Source of the DNA: Glandiceps talaboti
Lineage: Eukaryota; Hemichordata; Enteropneusta; Spengelidae
Direction of reading: 5' to 3'
Length of the DNA: 64,000 nucleotides
Assembly (NCBI RefSeq): GCF_964340395.1
Contig: NC_135553.1
Span: 10,828,501-10,892,500, forward strand
The translations under genes were made by a program, and so were the position numbers. Under the pieces are notes generated by a model. It was given only the letters and a program-made list of their open reading frames with translations, did no database searches and was not told where the DNA came from. This document shows, one piece after another, positions 59,740-64,000 of the stretch. The stretch's first letter is position 1. Every line of letters starts with the position of its first letter.

Positions 59740-59806
59740 AATAACAAACATAATGACGTCATCGTCATAGTGACCCTGTGTGTGAACAGCTGAAAACAAC
59801 AATATG

Positions 59807-59811
<5 letters not shown>

Positions 59812-59886
<75 letters not shown>
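59812..59886. repeat. (GA)n microsatellite
   Basis: About 75 bp. Confidence 0.97.
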
Positions 59887-59893
<7 letters not shown>

Positions 59894-60570
59894 TTTTAAT
59901 TGCTGTCAGCTCATTAGAAAATATTACACAAGCGTTTGCGTTCCCACAGGCAATACCATAGAAACAGAGTCAACCCATCAATCATAAACTTACCAAGTAT
60001 TTGTTGTTCGTCACCCTCTGCTCCTCTCAATCGAGAATCCACACCCTCAATACTCATACCGTACGTAGAAATATGAAACAATGCAGATAACACATAACAC
60101 TTACATTTATCGCAACTCACCGGTCGTCGACGTCAAAAAATATTTTCCATTATTAGTTGTCAATACCAAAAGTTCAGGTGTTTGTAAATGGAAATCTTTA
60201 TACGTGTCTACTACCGTGTAAAACAGAAAATACACATCCCTACATGTACGGTATGTATTCATGCATATTCAGCCCCCCTTTTTTCTTTGCTACAACCTTT
60301 CTCTAATTTCATCAAGACACAACTCATTCTTAACATACATCTACACAGGAATTTAAATTTGCTATTGTTTGATACATTTTTATTGTTTCAGTGAGTAAAA
60401 TTCCATATGAGGTTCATTTGAGTAAACGAAAGTGACTTTATTAAGACATTTTAACAAATGTGAGTATGTTTTGTAAATAGCAATTAGTTTTACTTTTTGG
60501 GAAATTTAAAATATTACTGTGGCTCAAGGAAACGATACATCTATAACCTTGGTAACATTGACAGTATATT

Positions 60571-63951
<3,381 letters not shown>

Positions 63952-64000
63952 CTGGAATAGAAAATGCATGAATATATGTACATGATATCTAAATTGCAAA

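Larger units (their letters stand above)
57136..60570. other. region between the two GMC copies
   Basis: It should contain the promoter of copy 1 and the 3' end of copy 2. It holds a G-run repeat, a decayed LINE and a (GA)n array. I see no confident host exon. A short minus-strand frame at about 59990-60057 (MSIEGVDSRL, ending at a GTAAGT) is a weak exon candidate with no partner. Confidence 0.55.

Noticed and set aside
59914-60120. Minus-strand frame with MSIEGVDSRL before a GTAAGT
   Set aside because: It could be a first exon, but no acceptor exon with matching phase or family was found, so it is mentioned only under the intergenic entry.

Overview
The window looks like nuclear DNA of a marine invertebrate. 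It is AT-rich, its genes are split by spliceosomal GT-AG introns, and it carries many long microsatellites, satellites and transposons. A GRL101-type receptor (LDLa plus LRR plus 7TM) with heavy domain shuffling suggests a lancelet-like deuterostome or a lophotrochozoan. A lancelet is my best guess, but the sequence alone does not name the species. All exons below were built by hand from reading frame, splice consensus and family similarity. There is no transcript evidence.

Layout. (1) 3336-9743, minus strand: an 8-exon gene for a 309-residue Nudix hydrolase of the DUF4743/Tnr3-like type. One of its introns holds a 32-copy, 42-bp satellite. (2) 13013-35102, plus strand: a 31-exon gene whose exons sum to exactly 2,140 codons plus stop. 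It encodes a large mosaic receptor: signal peptide, trefoil, lectin-like beta-sandwich, kringle, EGF, Link-like, F5/8C, PAN/apple, an orphan module, CUB, C-type lectin, seven LDLa, leucine-rich repeats, a seven-helix GPCR core, and a cytoplasmic tail with a degenerate protein-kinase fragment. (3) 36838-57135, minus strand: a GMC-family flavin oxidoreductase (choline dehydrogenase-like) spread over 20 kb, with two large transposons in its introns. (4) 60571 to beyond the right edge, minus strand: the 3' half of a tandem paralogue with identical exon lengths.

Mobile DNA. Intron 6 of the first GMC gene holds an almost complete Tx1/L1-type LINE (about 42369-48297) bounded on both sides by (TTC)n, so it looks like a microsatellite-targeting element. 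Intron 1 of the same gene holds a 3,806-bp foldback element (52535-56340). It has perfect termini, a 9-bp target-site duplication, and arms made of 10 and 15 copies of a 155-bp unit that is itself five 31-bp variants. A decayed second LINE lies at about 58165-59739, and a GC-rich foldback of the MITE kind at 6613-6745.

How the genes relate: the two GMC copies are a local duplication. The Nudix and receptor genes are neighbours with no evident functional link. The receptor and the first GMC gene are convergent and separated by about 1.7 kb. No rRNA, tRNA, CRISPR array or viral gene was recognised.
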